From Patiria pectinifera (Eukaryota; Echinodermata; Asteroidea; Valvatida; Asterinidae), in assembly GCA_029964075.1 (NCBI GenBank), contig CM057144.1, positions 8,455,281 to 8,519,280 of the forward strand: a DNA stretch of 64,000 bases, written 5' to 3'. Shown piece after piece: positions 22,086 to 33,756 of the stretch (the first letter of the stretch is position 1; each line of letters begins with the position of its first letter). The position numbers were made by a program, and so were the translations under genes. Below the pieces are notes generated by a model, which had not been told where the DNA came from, searched no databases, and saw nothing but the letters and a program-made list of their open reading frames with translations.

Positions 22086-22573
22086 GAAATGATCAAATTA
22101 TCATGAAATATCTTAATGGATTGTTAGGGAATGACAGTCTGAAGCATCCTGTAAAATCTTGGCTCCTGGTGTGCTGGCATTTTCAAGAAAACTTGTATTT
22201 TTCCAATGCTGGTCGGCCGACCAGCGTTGGAGAAAACTGGCTTTTTTCAAAAGCTGCGCCTAATTTTTCATATTTGGTTATTGTGCATTTTCTTTGCGAT
22301 TGATTACACACCTGTGAAGGGGTACAAGCCTGAGCTAGACTGATTCTCTGACCTTACAATTCCCCAGGCTATAAATTGCTCCATTTTATCTTAAGTGGGA
22401 TCAGGGAACCAGACTACAACAACATGGTTGGTTTTCTTGGATTTTCCAGCATCTCTGAACCCAAAACGTGTAGCAAGTCAGTTTAACAATATTTGCTATA
22501 TTAACATACTGATCCTCCAAATCCATTTTTTTTTTAAATTGCAGCAACAGCAAATGTTGAACATTCCCTTTAA

Positions 22574-23100
22574 AGTTCGTACATTTAAGATGACGTCAAG
22601 TGACCCATGATGACGTAATCATGACATCACATGCAGGGCATCTATATTTTTTATTGCTACTTTCCTTGTTTTATAATAACTTAGGTTTGTCAAACAGATG
22701 TCATAAATTGAGAGAAAGTTTGAATGTCATAACATAATAATCAAAAGGTGATATTTTTTTAAATATCATAAAGGGCCTGATTGTCATGAAGAATACAATG
22801 TATGTTCTGTTCATGAAAAGTACAAAGTGACGTCATAATGGCTTCTGCGTTTCAATGTCTGGACTGAAATAGCGACTGAAACTTGGCACATGCCATACAT
22901 GTATTTAATGTAAAAAAAATATTTAACTAAAATGATGACATCATCATGCATGTCTTTAATCCTTAAAATATAAAAATGCACATTAATGTGTTATGTTTTG
23001 AATTAAGTTTTGAAATTTTTAAGTCACATTGATAACTTATACTAGGATAACTGGTCCAAAAAAGCAGGCTTGTTTAGTGATTAGGAAATACATGTACATG
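22574..23100 (+). repeat. CRE-motif repeat, right of TTAA MITE copy 1
   Basis: It continues the repeat interrupted at 20172, starting AAGTTCGTACATTTAAGATG then ACGTCAAGTGACCCATGATG, as at 53325-53375. TGACGTCA words occur at 22592 and 22828. The end fades near 23050. Confidence 0.6.
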
Positions 23101-23104
23101 TAAG

Positions 23105-23255
23105 GTACCAATACAAACAGCCCCCCATGAAACCTTGTCGGGCCCCCCCCCCCCCCACTGAGATTTTGAGTTTCTAAAAAAAATTATCATTGATCTACAT
23201 GACGCCCCCATGAAATGTTCCAGCCCCCACTGAAAAATTCCTGGCTACGCCACTG
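23105..23255 (-). mobile_element. truncated relative of the hAT element at 4539-5372
   Basis: The right side reads TTCCTGGCTACGCCACTG, the inverted terminus of the element at 4539-5372, and the left side repeats its CCCCCCATGAAACCTTGTCG interior. Most of the middle is missing. No target duplication remains. Confidence 0.7.
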
Positions 23256-23829
23256 ATTGAAGTTAATATATGTTTTCATTTTGACAAACAGTTCTGGAGA
23301 AGAATTTGCTGAAAATGCTGAGGAGAATAATAGTAAATTCGTAGAATAACAATTAGTATGGCAGGAGAAATGGGTTCCCATGCACCCCCCCCCCAAAAAA
23401 AAACCCCCTAAATTCCAAAATGATTTTTTTAATAATTAAAACGCTAAGTGTCATATATGTCAGTGACTAATAATCCCATTTTGATGATCTTGGTGTCAAA
23501 CTTATACATTTTCGGGGTGCTGAATCAATTTTTGAGGTTTCTAAAATAGCTGGAGGTCAACGTCTCGTGATTCGGGCGAAAGTCAAGGTCATTTTGGTCA
23601 AAAGTTCATTTTCTTTTTCCCACGGGAATTACTTTTTTACCTAGCTCCTATAGACATGGTGATAGAGGCCTACTTATTGCTTTACAAATTTCCCACATTA
23701 TCCCAACCTACCAAATCCATTTAATAAAAAAACATGTTGCATTTTATGAAAAAAAATAAATACAACGGTAAGCTTTTTATCCACTGGCTATATTTTAAGA
23801 TTTCCATAATATTGGGTCAATATACAAAA

Positions 23830-25013
23830 CAGTGATGAAGTGCCTTGATGCTGGGCCTTGGCCTTAAGGCTGCCTTAAGGCTGGATTTTAGGGCCTTGGC
23901 CTTGAGGCTTGAGGGCAAAAGCCTTGGCCTTGAGGGTTCAGGGCCTTGCAATTTTGAGTCAAGGCTCTTCAAGGCCCATAGATTTTTGCATTTTCCAGAT
24001 AAATCTGTTCGAAATTTTGCTGTTACCATTTTAATCGTATTACCATGCATGGAGGAGGAAAGCACCCTATAGATATGTGTGTTGGGCACACTTCCACTTT
24101 TGTAGCATCACATTTTGTTACCATTGTAGTAGATTTGATGCAACAATATTCCGTACACTTGTGGGGCTAATGAGATGATCACTTTAATTGCATATAACTA
24201 TGGAATAGATCTGATTGGTTGTATATGTCTCCCTGATAAGTGCTAAAGATTTGCATGTATCTGCTTTAGATAATGCTGATATATCTGACCATGTTGGGCC
24301 AGCAAATAAAAATTTCCCAAATCAGTTTCTTGGATCCCCCTTTTGTTACACTTGGGAGAATTGTGTGTCAATATAGAAGTAAATCATTATTTTGTTAAGT
24401 TAAACCATATTGAAGACCTGAACTTATACTTTAATGGATACAGTGCAGTCATAAAACGGTGTAGGCCTATGCGAGCATGTTGATTGCAATTAAAGAAATG
24501 TTCTTCGTAACGAGCAATTCGTGATGATAAGGGCAGATACAGGGGGCCAAAAGGGGCCATTCCCCCCCCTCCCAAAAATAACCCCGAAACGATTTTTTTT
24601 TATGTGACGTCGTAATAAAGGCAGGCAATGAGTACACCACCATCTTTTCCTCAAAAAACATCGGTTAAAATGGTCAGAAATTGCCTCAAATCGCACCACA
24701 GAGCATCTCGAATCCAAAAACTTTTGCCAATCCGTAATTTTTTGACCCACTTTTTTTGGGGGGACCCAAATTTCTTCCCCCCCCCACATTGTGTTCTGGA
24801 TCCGCCCTTGCGTGATGATGTGTCACTCATGTGACTATAATTAGTTCTATATCAGTGGTCATTTCATAAAACAGGGCCTTGGCCTTGGCCTTAGCCTTGA
24901 GGGTTAAGCCTTGGCCTTGGCCTCGAGGCTTGAGGGTCAAAGCCTTGGCCTTGGCCTTGAGGGTCAAAGCCTTGGCCTTGGCCTTGAGGGTCAAAGCCTT
25001 TGCTCCAACACTG
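23830..25013. mobile_element. non-autonomous hAT with GGCCTTGG subterminal arrays
   Basis: The left end is CAGTGATGAAGTGCCTTG and the right end, in complement, CAGTGTTGGAGCAAAGGC. ATACAAAA flanks both sides (23822-23829 and 25014-25021). Arrays of GGCCTTGGCCTTGAGG lie just inside both ends (23850-23950 and 24875-25005), making it a relative of the hAT at 20219-22085. It carries a further MITE at 24528-24810. Length 1184 bp; no transposase. Confidence 0.9.
24528..24810. mobile_element. 283-bp hAT MITE, innermost of the nested stack
   Basis: The ends are TAAGGGCAGATACAG and, in complement, CAAGGGCGGATCCAG. CGTGATGA flanks both sides (24520-24527 and 24811-24818). Its minus strand carries GATGCTCTGTGGTGCGAT, also found in the hAT element at 4539-5372. 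No coding capacity. Confidence 0.85.
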
Positions 25014-25357
25014 ATACAAAACTTAGGGGGTGGAGGGGGTGGGGTCAAATATTGAGCCATAACTCCAAAATAAAATGCAACATTTTTTTTTATTAAATGG
25101 ATTTGGTAGTTGGATTTAGTAAAGCAATAAGTAGGCCTCTATCTGTAGGAGCTAGGTAAACAATTAATTCCGGTGGGAAAATGAATATGACAAATTTTTG
25201 ACCAAAATGACCTTGACTTTCGCCTGAATCACGAGACCTTGACCTCCAGCTATTTTAGAAACCTCAAAAATCGATTCAGCACCCCGAAAATGTATAAGTT
25301 TGACACCAAGATCATCAAAATGGGCTCATCAGTCACTGACATATGACACTTAGCGTT

Positions 25358-25893
25358 TTAAAGGGAATGTACATCATTGGCTTCTGCTTTAATTTTCAGA
25401 AATGAACTATTTGAAGGGGGAGTATAATAGATCAAATTTTTTTACACTGACATGTTTGAAGTTTTTTGTTCGAAAATGCTGGAAAAACCAAGAAAAACAA
25501 AAATGTTCAAGTAGTCTGGTTCCCTGACTCCACTAAAGATAAAATGGATCAATTTCCAGATGCCGGAAAATTGTAAGGTAAGGGAACAAGTCTAGCTGGC
25601 CTGCACCCGTTCATGAATATGTAACCAATAGCAAACAAAATTTGAACTGAATAAAAAATGGTACATTTGGAGCAGTAGTTGCAAAATAGTTAGGTTTTTC
25701 CAACGGTGGTTGGCCGACCAGCGCTGGAAACGTTATACAAAAATACCATTTTCTTGAAAATGACTTCACACCAGGTGCCATAACTTTACAGGATACTTTT
25801 GTCTGTCATTTACCAACATCCTAGTAAGGTATTTCGTAAAAACTTGGTAGTTTTATTTTTTTGATGTTTGCAAATGTTGTATATTCCCTTTAA
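25358..25893 (-). mobile_element. TTAA MITE copy 2 (central palindrome family)
   Basis: TTAA lies at 25358-25361 and 25890-25893. It is inverted relative to copy 1, ending in TTTGCAAATGTTGTATATTCCC, of which the last 20 bases mirror the left end of copy 1. The central near-palindrome is at 25700-25727 (half: CCAACGGTGGTTGG). It abuts the foldback element and shares its TTAA. Confidence 0.85.
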
Positions 25894-26204
25894 TTATTGG
25901 CACGGCAGCCGTCTTGGAAATATACAAATTAGGGCATCATGGGACATTTGTTTTCGCTGGCGACATCAAAATTCTTTAATCCGATGTCCTAGGGATTCTA
26001 AAAATCATCTTGGAATTTAGTGGTGGTGGTTTGGGGGGGGGGGTGTTGGCATGGGAACCCATTTCTCCTGCCGTACTAAATAGGTGTTGGGCTTAGGCCC
26101 AACACCTAATAAAGAACCGCCACCCACCAAGATAACAAAGTGTCCCCAGCCACTCTGATGTAAGGAATGCCTCACCCAAACCAGTGCCCATGGGCTTTTA
26201 TATT

Positions 26205-28210
26205 TTTATTTATTTATTTATTTATTCTGGTTTATTATTAAAAACAAAATAAATTGTACACAACAGCATAAATGCTGACAATTACAATATTTACAAAATA
26301 AGGCTAAAAGTTCATATCGTCACAGTTACAGTAAAATTTAAAAGGGAGAAACAAACAAACAGACATCATACAAAGCATAAAATTCACACACCAAAGGTGA
26401 AAATTTACATTCCATACAACATGATTTTGTAAAAAAAAAAAACCAGGTAAAAAGTTTCACACAAGCCATTTAGATCACCAACACGAACACAACCCTTAAC
26501 CCCCCCCTAGAAAAACCCCAACATCAAATGAGCAAACACACCCAGCAAACAACTAAACAACAAACAGACATGCATTACGTGTATAAACATTACCCACATC
26601 ACATTTTACATTACATAATTTAAGTCCTTTCAGTTACAATTAAATTAAAAAGAGAGAACCAAACAAACAGACATGATATACAAGGCATACAATTATTCAC
26701 ACACACCAAAGTTTACATTTACGATCCATATAGATACAAGTAGTTTAAAAAGAGAAATTGATAAAATACAAACAAGCAAGCAACAAACAAACAAGCATTA
26801 CAATAACCCAACAAAAGCACAAATAGAAAAAAACTGACTACAGCGGCAAGCCAAATAACAAACTCAGAGCAGCTCCCCCCCCCCCTACATATTCGCAGGC
26901 AGGGCAAAAACCATAATATAAATCGCTAGAAATATTTGAAATATTTTAAAATACATGTGTACATGTACTACATACCCAAGTTAAATCACTAGTTGATACT
27001 ATTTAATATGCTAACTAATGATGGAATGGTGGACTTGTATCTAACGGACCTACACTAAGGGACCTGCATGCCAGTGATGGTGGATGATCTAAGCTCTCTG
27101 CTACACACACTTTCCCTAAGTGGTGGCAGCATGCCTCTAAATCTATTAGAGTTAAGAAGTTTGTTACCAAACTTAAGCAGCAGATCCTCCCTCCTGGATT
27201 TAAGGGTAGGCAAACCAAGCACGCTGAGTACTGCGGTGTAGGAGTCATAGCCATGGCCAAGAATGATACGCACTGCACGTTTCTGTATGTTTTCAATGGC
27301 ATCACTTTGGCGGACACTAATAGAGCTGTGCCAAACCTGACTAGCATACTCTAAAATGGGCCTTATGTAGCCAGTGTACACAGCAACCATGTGAGAGGTG
27401 GGTATATTAGCCTTCTTAAGAATACACAGAGTGTACAACCTACGGGATGCCTTAGAGACAATATCTGTGGTATGGATGTCCCATTTCAGGTCGTTTTGTA
27501 CAGTAACACCGAGTAACTTCATAGAGGTCACATAATTCAAAGCTGTGTCATCAAGTTAAATGAGGACCTAGGTGTGTCACGCTTCAAAAAACTTAGTGTC
27601 ATGGTCTGACATTTAGATGGCTTCGGAAGTACATTGTTGTCATAACACCAACTTGACAAGTCATCAAGATAGCTTTGCATGTGAGATGGTTGGCCATGCT
27701 TCACTACATCACGATAGTTAAATCATCAACATATTTCCAATGTCTGCAGTTTTCAACGGATGCATCATTAACCAAAATCAGAAACAGAATTGGACCCAAT
27801 GTGGTGCCTTGGGGAACCCCACAAGAAATACCCTGAGTCTTTGACAAATGACCGCAGAGCTTAGTATTATGGGTAAACTGCAGACAGTGGGAACAATAGA
27901 ATGTCTAACTCCAAGTTGAATGAGCTTTCAAATAACAATATTATGGTTCACCCGATCAAAAGCCTTCGTAAAATCTATGGCACAAAGGTTAGCAAAATGA
28001 CCAGGTTTATAAAGTCCTTCATGCACAAAGTTATGCATGTCCACGAGATAGTGCACAGTGGAGCTGCCTTTGACGTTGCCATACTGATTGACATCCAGCT
28101 TTGAAGAAATGTCTTTGAGGATCCACTTTGCAAGAAAGGTTTATATGCATTCAAGCATTGAGCACTGACTGCAGTCTACAGATCCTTTGTTAAGACTTTA
28201 GTAAGAATGT
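26205..28210 (-). mobile_element. LINE, reverse transcriptase part, minus strand
   Basis: On the minus strand: GSSTVHYLVDMHNF and AIDFTKAFDRVNH (palm motif A, near 27965-28090); TPQGTTLGPILFLILVNDA; KYVDDL (YxDD-type active site near 27715); then LLGVTVQNDLKWDIH and YIRPILEYASQVWH with IENIQKRAVRI (27055-27540). This is a non-LTR reverse transcriptase and its C-terminal domain. The tail is (AAATA)n at 26205-26235. The 5' end, including any endonuclease, is missing, and several frame changes (near 27545 and 27900) show it is dead. The clade is uncertain: jockey/CR1-like is likely. Confidence 0.8.
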
Positions 28211-29762
28211 CCTGGGAATTTAGATACAAACTTAAGGCATACAAAACAGTCATGTGGTTGCGAAAGGCGATTTCTTAAGGTTACGTAAAACTTTTTTTAA
28301 AAATGAAACTACATGTACACAGACATGTTCACGTTGGCAGGTGAAATCTTTGATAATTAAGTTCTCCAGTTTGGAAGACCATTTCTTCATGCAACTTTCA
28401 GGATTTATTTCCCTTATAATGATCCAAGTATGTGCTAAAAATCGTTGTGATATGTTCATCCCTTTTCGTTGAAATTGGAAAATAGGCCTGGCTACGTGCT
28501 TTTTTTAAATTTGCAACACCAGCGTTTGCAATATCTGCCAATATTTTCAAGCCTCAGGAATATTAATAAGGTTCCTATCCATTATGGTATGCAGTGAAAA
28601 TTTGGAGAAAACCCTCCTTCACGAGTTATTAATTGATAAATATCACCCTTTTTGCCTGCTTCCTTGGTCGATACCGAGACCCACGCCAAAACACACCCAG
28701 TGACGCTAATGAGTATGCTAATCTACCATACGTTATTGTGTTGCTTGGCCGGAATCGTCAACAATGCACGTGGGTTGGGTTGGCAGAATATCCTCCTTAG
28801 AGATGGTTCAAGGTGTAATTCTAGCGTTTGCAACAACAGACTAAGCTGACATTTGGAATATACTTAGGTGATATAAATGTTCAAGTAATCGTGAAATAAC
28901 AATTTGGAGAAATACCTAGAAATTTATATAAATACATTGATTTGGGGAAGTTTTCGAATGATTTCTTCCAGACTTAAAGGTAAGCAATACCAGTAACCAG
29001 TATTGCCATTTCGGCATCGATGACGGCGATTTTTTCACTAACATGAAGTTTAGAATTTCTTAATCTATTATAATTTAATATTTCAATCATACTCGGCATA
29101 TTTTCTGAGAAATATAACGTTCAAAAGGCCATGTTTTTTGTGGTGCATGAATTTCACTGCTCTGCTATAGCGTCTAAGTACGGAATCGGATAAGCTTTGC
29201 TTAACAATGGCAGACGTTTTTCCTTAGCAACCACATGACTGCAAAAATCTTGGTGGGGTAGCAAGGCTGGCCCTTGCTTAACCCATACAAAGTTTAAAAG
29301 AAATACATTCCAAACTGTCACAAAGAAAATACTTTTCATTCGAACAAGTGGCTACTGACAAAAGACCTTTACATGTATTTGTTACAGTATGTAACCAAAT
29401 CTACAAATTTGAATTCTGAATTATAATTATTTAGAACCTTGTACTCGCTTGGCATTACAAAATTGACTGATGCTTGGATATTTCAAAAGGAACTCTGTGG
29501 AAAATAAGAATACATTGACCAACTATTCTTACAAGGAATATTCATTGTACCAAGCTGTAATAATGTCTGTGCATTAGCTCTATACACCATGTATGAAGGC
29601 ACGCCTTTACACAGACACAAACAAATCAAACATCCCAACCAAACAAAGAGAAAAAATTCAAGACTATTGCGAGTTTGAATTAACCCTTTACCCTTGATTG
29701 AGGTCACTGCTTTTGCTGGCATGATTGTTGCAGTAACTGTCCTTTTACTATTCATGTTACAG
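28211..29762. other. intronic stretch, nothing identified
   Basis: This lies between the minus-strand LINE and the second exon. No repeat ends, long frames or RNA gene are seen. The last 40 bases are the pyrimidine-rich acceptor of the exon. Confidence 0.4.
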
Positions 29763-29896
29763 AGAGGCTAAAGACATGTTGGGTGTTTGCATTCTCAGTC
29801 TATGATGTCTTGAGATTGTTCAAGTGGAGCATACCAGGCCTGTTGTACTTTCTTGACAACCTCATTGCCTTCTACGTTGTTGCATCATTTGAACCG
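29763..29896 (+). CDS. SLC35A5: SLC35A5-like transporter, next internal exon
   Basis: This 134-bp exon starts after a TTACAG acceptor and ends at CCG|GTAAGT. It supplies the last two bases of a Glu codon and then 44 full codons, so the following intron is phase 0. The peptide begins ERLKTCWVFAFSVYDVLRL and continues with KWSIPGLLYFLDNLIAFYV, almost matching the SLC35A5 signature KWSIPAFLYFLDNLIVFYV as I remember it. This is the best conserved block of SLC35A transporters, a loop followed by a membrane helix. The intron before it is about 22.1 kb and consists almost entirely of transposon sequence. The exon is clean, with no stop or frameshift, so the gene looks functional. Other in-frame readings of the region contain stops. 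Confidence 0.8.
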
Positions 29897-29942
29897 GTAA
29901 GTTAATATAGTATGTAATATCTGTTTATTTATACAAAGTGTA

Positions 29943-30353
29943 ATGTTTGTGATTTGTCATGGTTCCATTCAAGATACTTTTTTTGATAAGAGTAAACTTT
30001 GTATGGCATCGCAACGGATGAACATGCTCGGGCATCAGAAAATGTTAAAAACACACCAAAACTCACCAGCTTCAGCAGCTTCAGCAGCTTCAGCTTGGAC
30101 ACATTGGTATAAAAAAAATATGTGTGTTGATTTTCCTATTGAACACAACCTACCCATTGCTGCTTCTGATCATGCTGGCCCATTAGTATTCAGGAAGATG
30201 TTTCCCGTCTGCAAAATTGCCAAACAGTATCAGTGTGGACAAACAAAAACAAAATCCATTGTTTATAGCATTAAACAAGAAAAGAATGAAATGGGTTACA
30301 CTCTGTGGGATTTTACCATTGTTGTGACGGGATTTGACTACCTTTTTGTTTAA
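29943..30353 (+). pseudogene. fragment of a hAT-related transposase-like protein
   Basis: This open frame of 136 codons contains VDFPIEHNLPIAASDHAGPL followed by FRKMFPVCKIAKQYQCG and QTKTK. The phrase EHNLP..ASDH...L..KMFPD.KIAK....RTKT recurs in hAT-derived, ZBED/BED-finger type proteins of marine invertebrates as I recall them. Only that short block is present, with no catalytic or dimerisation region, so it is probably a relic. It begins 47 bp after an SLC35A5 exon, inside the intron. A fused or alternative exon is unlikely but not excluded. Confidence 0.45.
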
Positions 30354-31341
30354 ATGGTGACGCGCCGGACAAGAAATACCGGCTCAATGAAAAGTACTCT
30401 TTCTGAAATCTGAATGTCTGGAGCTCTGCTTACAAATTATTAACTAATGTTAGGTAAAGTTGAATTCAAAGGAAAAGTGCATTGGTAAAACATACAACGG
30501 ATATTTACAAATACAAGTATTTCAAAAATATTGCAAAACTAGAGCTTCGCGTTTGTTGAGTTACAAACGCAGAGTGGTCGGGCGGACAGGCTGTTCATTC
30601 TATTCCTTCCTCCATGATTATACACTGCCCACTTATATTTGTTTATGTACAACAAAGTATCACGAAATTAAATCCTTTCCAGTACAATCAATTATTTTGT
30701 TACAAAAACGTATCTTTAACGGTGTGATAATTTTCAGTAAACATTCTTCGTGCGCAAAAAAGTTATTTCTGGTTTGATGACGTCATCAGTCAAAACGGTA
30801 AGTGTATACTAATAAAGTTCGGAGAGGATAAATTTTCATTGTGAAGTTAAAATAATGTATGAAAATATGGGAAATATAATTGTATGTATTAACACCTAAC
30901 TTCCGGTTTGATGACCTATTAATAACACCTAACTTACGGTTTAATGACGTCACAGCATTAGAGATCCAAAGGTGAACATTGGATATCATTATTTGGACTA
31001 CAAGATATGACAGGGATCAAATGATAGAATTAAATTTAAAATATGATAATTTTAAAATTCTTCTTAAAGTAACTTTCGGTCTGATGACATCGTGAATTTG
31101 AAACCTTGCCAAGTTATCTGTGGTTACCAGAAAATATAAAGGGACGATTTGGTAATATGTGGATGGCTGGTTTTAAAATTAAAGATAGCAAATGCTATAT
31201 TATGTGCTGCTAGGGGGCGCCTTTTCGGACGATGACGTCATCACACTTTTTTTGTGTCTGGTATTCCTCACTTAACACTTTCATAATTTATATGTGTGTA
31301 ATAAAATGCTTCCGCTTTTAAGTTATATTCGGTTTTAATTG

Positions 31342-31364
31342 CACTTCCGGTAACACCGGAAGTG
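31342..31364. promoter_or_regulatory. inverted pair of ETS-type motifs in the foldback element
   Basis: CACTTCCGGT and ACCGGAAGTG face each other across 3 bases. ACCGGAAGTG is the ETS-family consensus. The same pair recurs at 32057-32079 and 32540-32562, and with one change at 56190-56212. Function is not shown by sequence alone. Confidence 0.45.
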
Positions 31365-32806
31365 AAGGTCAAGCGGTTTTGTGTCCGGAAACAAGGAATG
31401 TTTGGCACGGCATAGTCTACAACCTCACGAAAAAACGAACATGATACTCTTTTTAGTTCAAAAGATAAAATTCAGTAAACATTATAATTATGTACACATA
31501 CAAGTTATTTCTGGCTCGATGACGACATTATTCAAAAACCGGAAGTGAATACTGATTTAGTTCGGAATGGATAAATTTTATTGTGAAGTTAAATAACATA
31601 TGAAAATATGGAAAACATAAGTGTTTGCATTCATAACACCTAGCTTTCGGTTTTATGACGTCAAAGTATTTGGAAGCAAAAAGTGAACATTATAATGGAT
31701 ATCATTATTTGGGCTACGAAGATATACGACATGGATCGATATAAATTAAATTTAAAATTAGCTGTTTTCAAATTCTCATAGAAGTAACTTCCGGTCTGAT
31801 GACGTCATGAATTTGAAACCTTGCCAACTTATTTGCAGTTCATGAAAGAATATCAAAGGGCGATTTAGTAAAATTTGAACGAATGATTTTCAAATTATAG
31901 AAAACAAACACTGTTTTATGTGTTGCTAGGGGGCACCCTTTCAAAAGGTGACGTCATCACACTGTTTTTTTTTGTCTGGCATTCATCACTAAACACTATC
32001 AAAATGATATGTGTAGTAAAATGCTTCTGCCTTTGAATTATATTCGGTTTTCATTGCACTTCCGGTAACACCGGAAGTGAAGGTCAAGCGGTTTTATGCC
32101 CGGGGACAAGAAATGTTTCTCATGGCAGAGTCTACAACCTCACGAAAAAAACGAACACGATACTCAATTTAGTTCGAAAGATATAGCGCAAACTATTTTG
32201 TAAGAATTTACCCTGAAATCGCTTGTAATTTGATACCGGTACCTGATGACGTCATGATGACATAACAACATTTATAACATCTTCGTAACATGGTACAAGT
32301 TCACACTAGGTTTCTGGATCATACCGCAAACCGTTCGGAAGAAATTCTGCTTTGTTTTGATTTCAGGCTAAAGTCTTCATTTTGAATTCACCTAACTTTG
32401 ACCCTCCGGTAGACCCGGAAGTAAAGGTCAAGCGAGTTCACGTACACGACAAAAATATAGTATCATGTTTTTTTCGTGAGGTTGTAGACTATTCTGTGAG
32501 AAACACGTCTTGTGCCCAGACACAAAACCGCCTGACCTTCACTTCCGGTGTTACCGGAAGTGCAATAAAAACCGAGTATAACTCAAAAGCGGAAGCATTT
32601 TACTACACACATATATATATTATGCAAGTGTTTATTGAGGAATGCCATACACAAAACAGTGTGATGACGTCATCTTTCGAAAGGGCGCCCCCTAGCGGCA
32701 TATTAAATAGTGTTTGCTTTCTTTAATTTGAAAACCATCTGTTAAAATGTCACCAAATCGCCCCTGGATATTCTTTGATTAACCACAGATAATTTGGCAA
32801 GGTTTC

Positions 32807-33564
32807 TGTAGTAACACTATGACGGGGGGGTAGCTGATTGGGTTTGATTTAGTCGTGATTGTTCCCAACAAGCCCGGCTAGACGCTTGCGAGGACAGGTA
32901 GGATGATGTTGGTGTGAATTACAGGGGATGTTACTTCTGGCTGATAGTAATCAAGTCAAGGGAATAAATCTGACAGTCCAGTCCACACAAGTTGTGCTCT
33001 CATAAACTTTATTCTGATGTTCTGCCTGAACTGGGATCGTTGAGGTTCATGTGTTTGTCCAGTTTCTTTCCCGTTTTCCCTTGTTGAATATTTTATACTG
33101 TAAATAAACAAGTAGCACTTATTTATCAGTTGAAAAGTTACACATCATTAACACCAGTCATCAGAAATACAGGATATATAATAATGTATGGCCCCAGATT
33201 TCCAACTTATGAATGTAAACAGCATATTGGAAGAATGATGGGTGAAAAACGGTGACACTATAATTATATGCTAATCCCACATGCAAACCCCATGACAAGC
33301 AACTGAATCTTTCTACAAAAGGGACGGATGATAAAACGGTTTAAATTACACAAGCATGAATCTCCTGGACCTGAACCCTTTATTATATGATTCTGAGAAA
33401 AGTTACAGCAAACTTACCCAGTTTAGCAACAATTTTCCGTTTTAAAAACCCTTTTACTTTTCCACGAGTCCAACTGACAAAGATGGCGACTCACAAGGCA
33501 TGCAAGGTGGGAGAAAAGCGTGTGAAGCGCGCCCTCTGTCGACGGCGGATACTTGCTTATCGCA
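32807..33564 (-). repeat. BEL/Pao LTR, 3' copy
   Basis: This 758-bp repeat begins TGCGATAAGC and ends CACTATG...TGTTACTACA on the minus strand. A purine-rich stretch (GGGGGCGGCCG) precedes it, as a polypurine tract would. AAGATGGCG-type sequence, a YY1-like word, lies near its start (33483 on the plus strand). Confidence 0.85.
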
Positions 33565-33756
33565 CGGCCGCCCCCAAATTTCTAGCAGAAATTTGAGTAA
33601 CATTGACTGATTACAATTATCAACTCTTAACAAACATCATGAAACAGGAAACATTAAGTTATAACTGAATAAACTTCAAAAAACTTGCCTTAACTACATG
33701 TAGGCTCCAAACTTGATGATGAGTCAGATGACCTGTCTAACTGTGAGTTACGTAAG

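Larger units (their letters stand above)
20172..22573. mobile_element. TTAA MITE copy 1 (central palindrome family), split by a hAT
   Basis: TTAA borders at 20172-20175 and 22570-22573. The ends are AGGGAAGATACAACATTTGC and, inverted, AGGGAATGTTCAACATTTGC. The interior holds a 28-bp near-palindrome at 22203-22230 (half: CCAATGCTGGTCGG). Without the inserted hAT it is about 530 bp. A related repeat at 53324-53340 has the uninterrupted GGGTCTTAAAGTTTG, the expected empty site. The TTAA target suggests piggyBac-type mobilisation. No transposase. Confidence 0.85.
23436..25361. mobile_element. foldback element with ~300-bp arms, TTAA borders
   Basis: AACGCTAAGTGTCATAT at 23440 and its complement ending at 25357 begin long inverted arms (about 23440-23760 and 25060-25357) that share GTGTCAAACTTATACATTTT and the phrase ACCTTGACCTCCAGC. 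TTAA lies on both outer sides. A hAT element occupies the centre. The arms differ by scattered changes. No coding sequence. Confidence 0.75.
23357..26075. mobile_element. outermost element of a nested stack, ~70-bp inverted ends
   Basis: GGCAGGAGAAATGGGTTCCC near 23361 is repeated in complement at about 26052-26072, and the homology runs on through AATTCCAAAATGATTTTT. TA lies at the outer edge of both ends, which fits a Tc1/mariner-type target but could be chance. Everything between about 23433 and 25893 inside it is later insertion. The element's own interior, about 25894-26000, has no coding sense. Confidence 0.6.
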
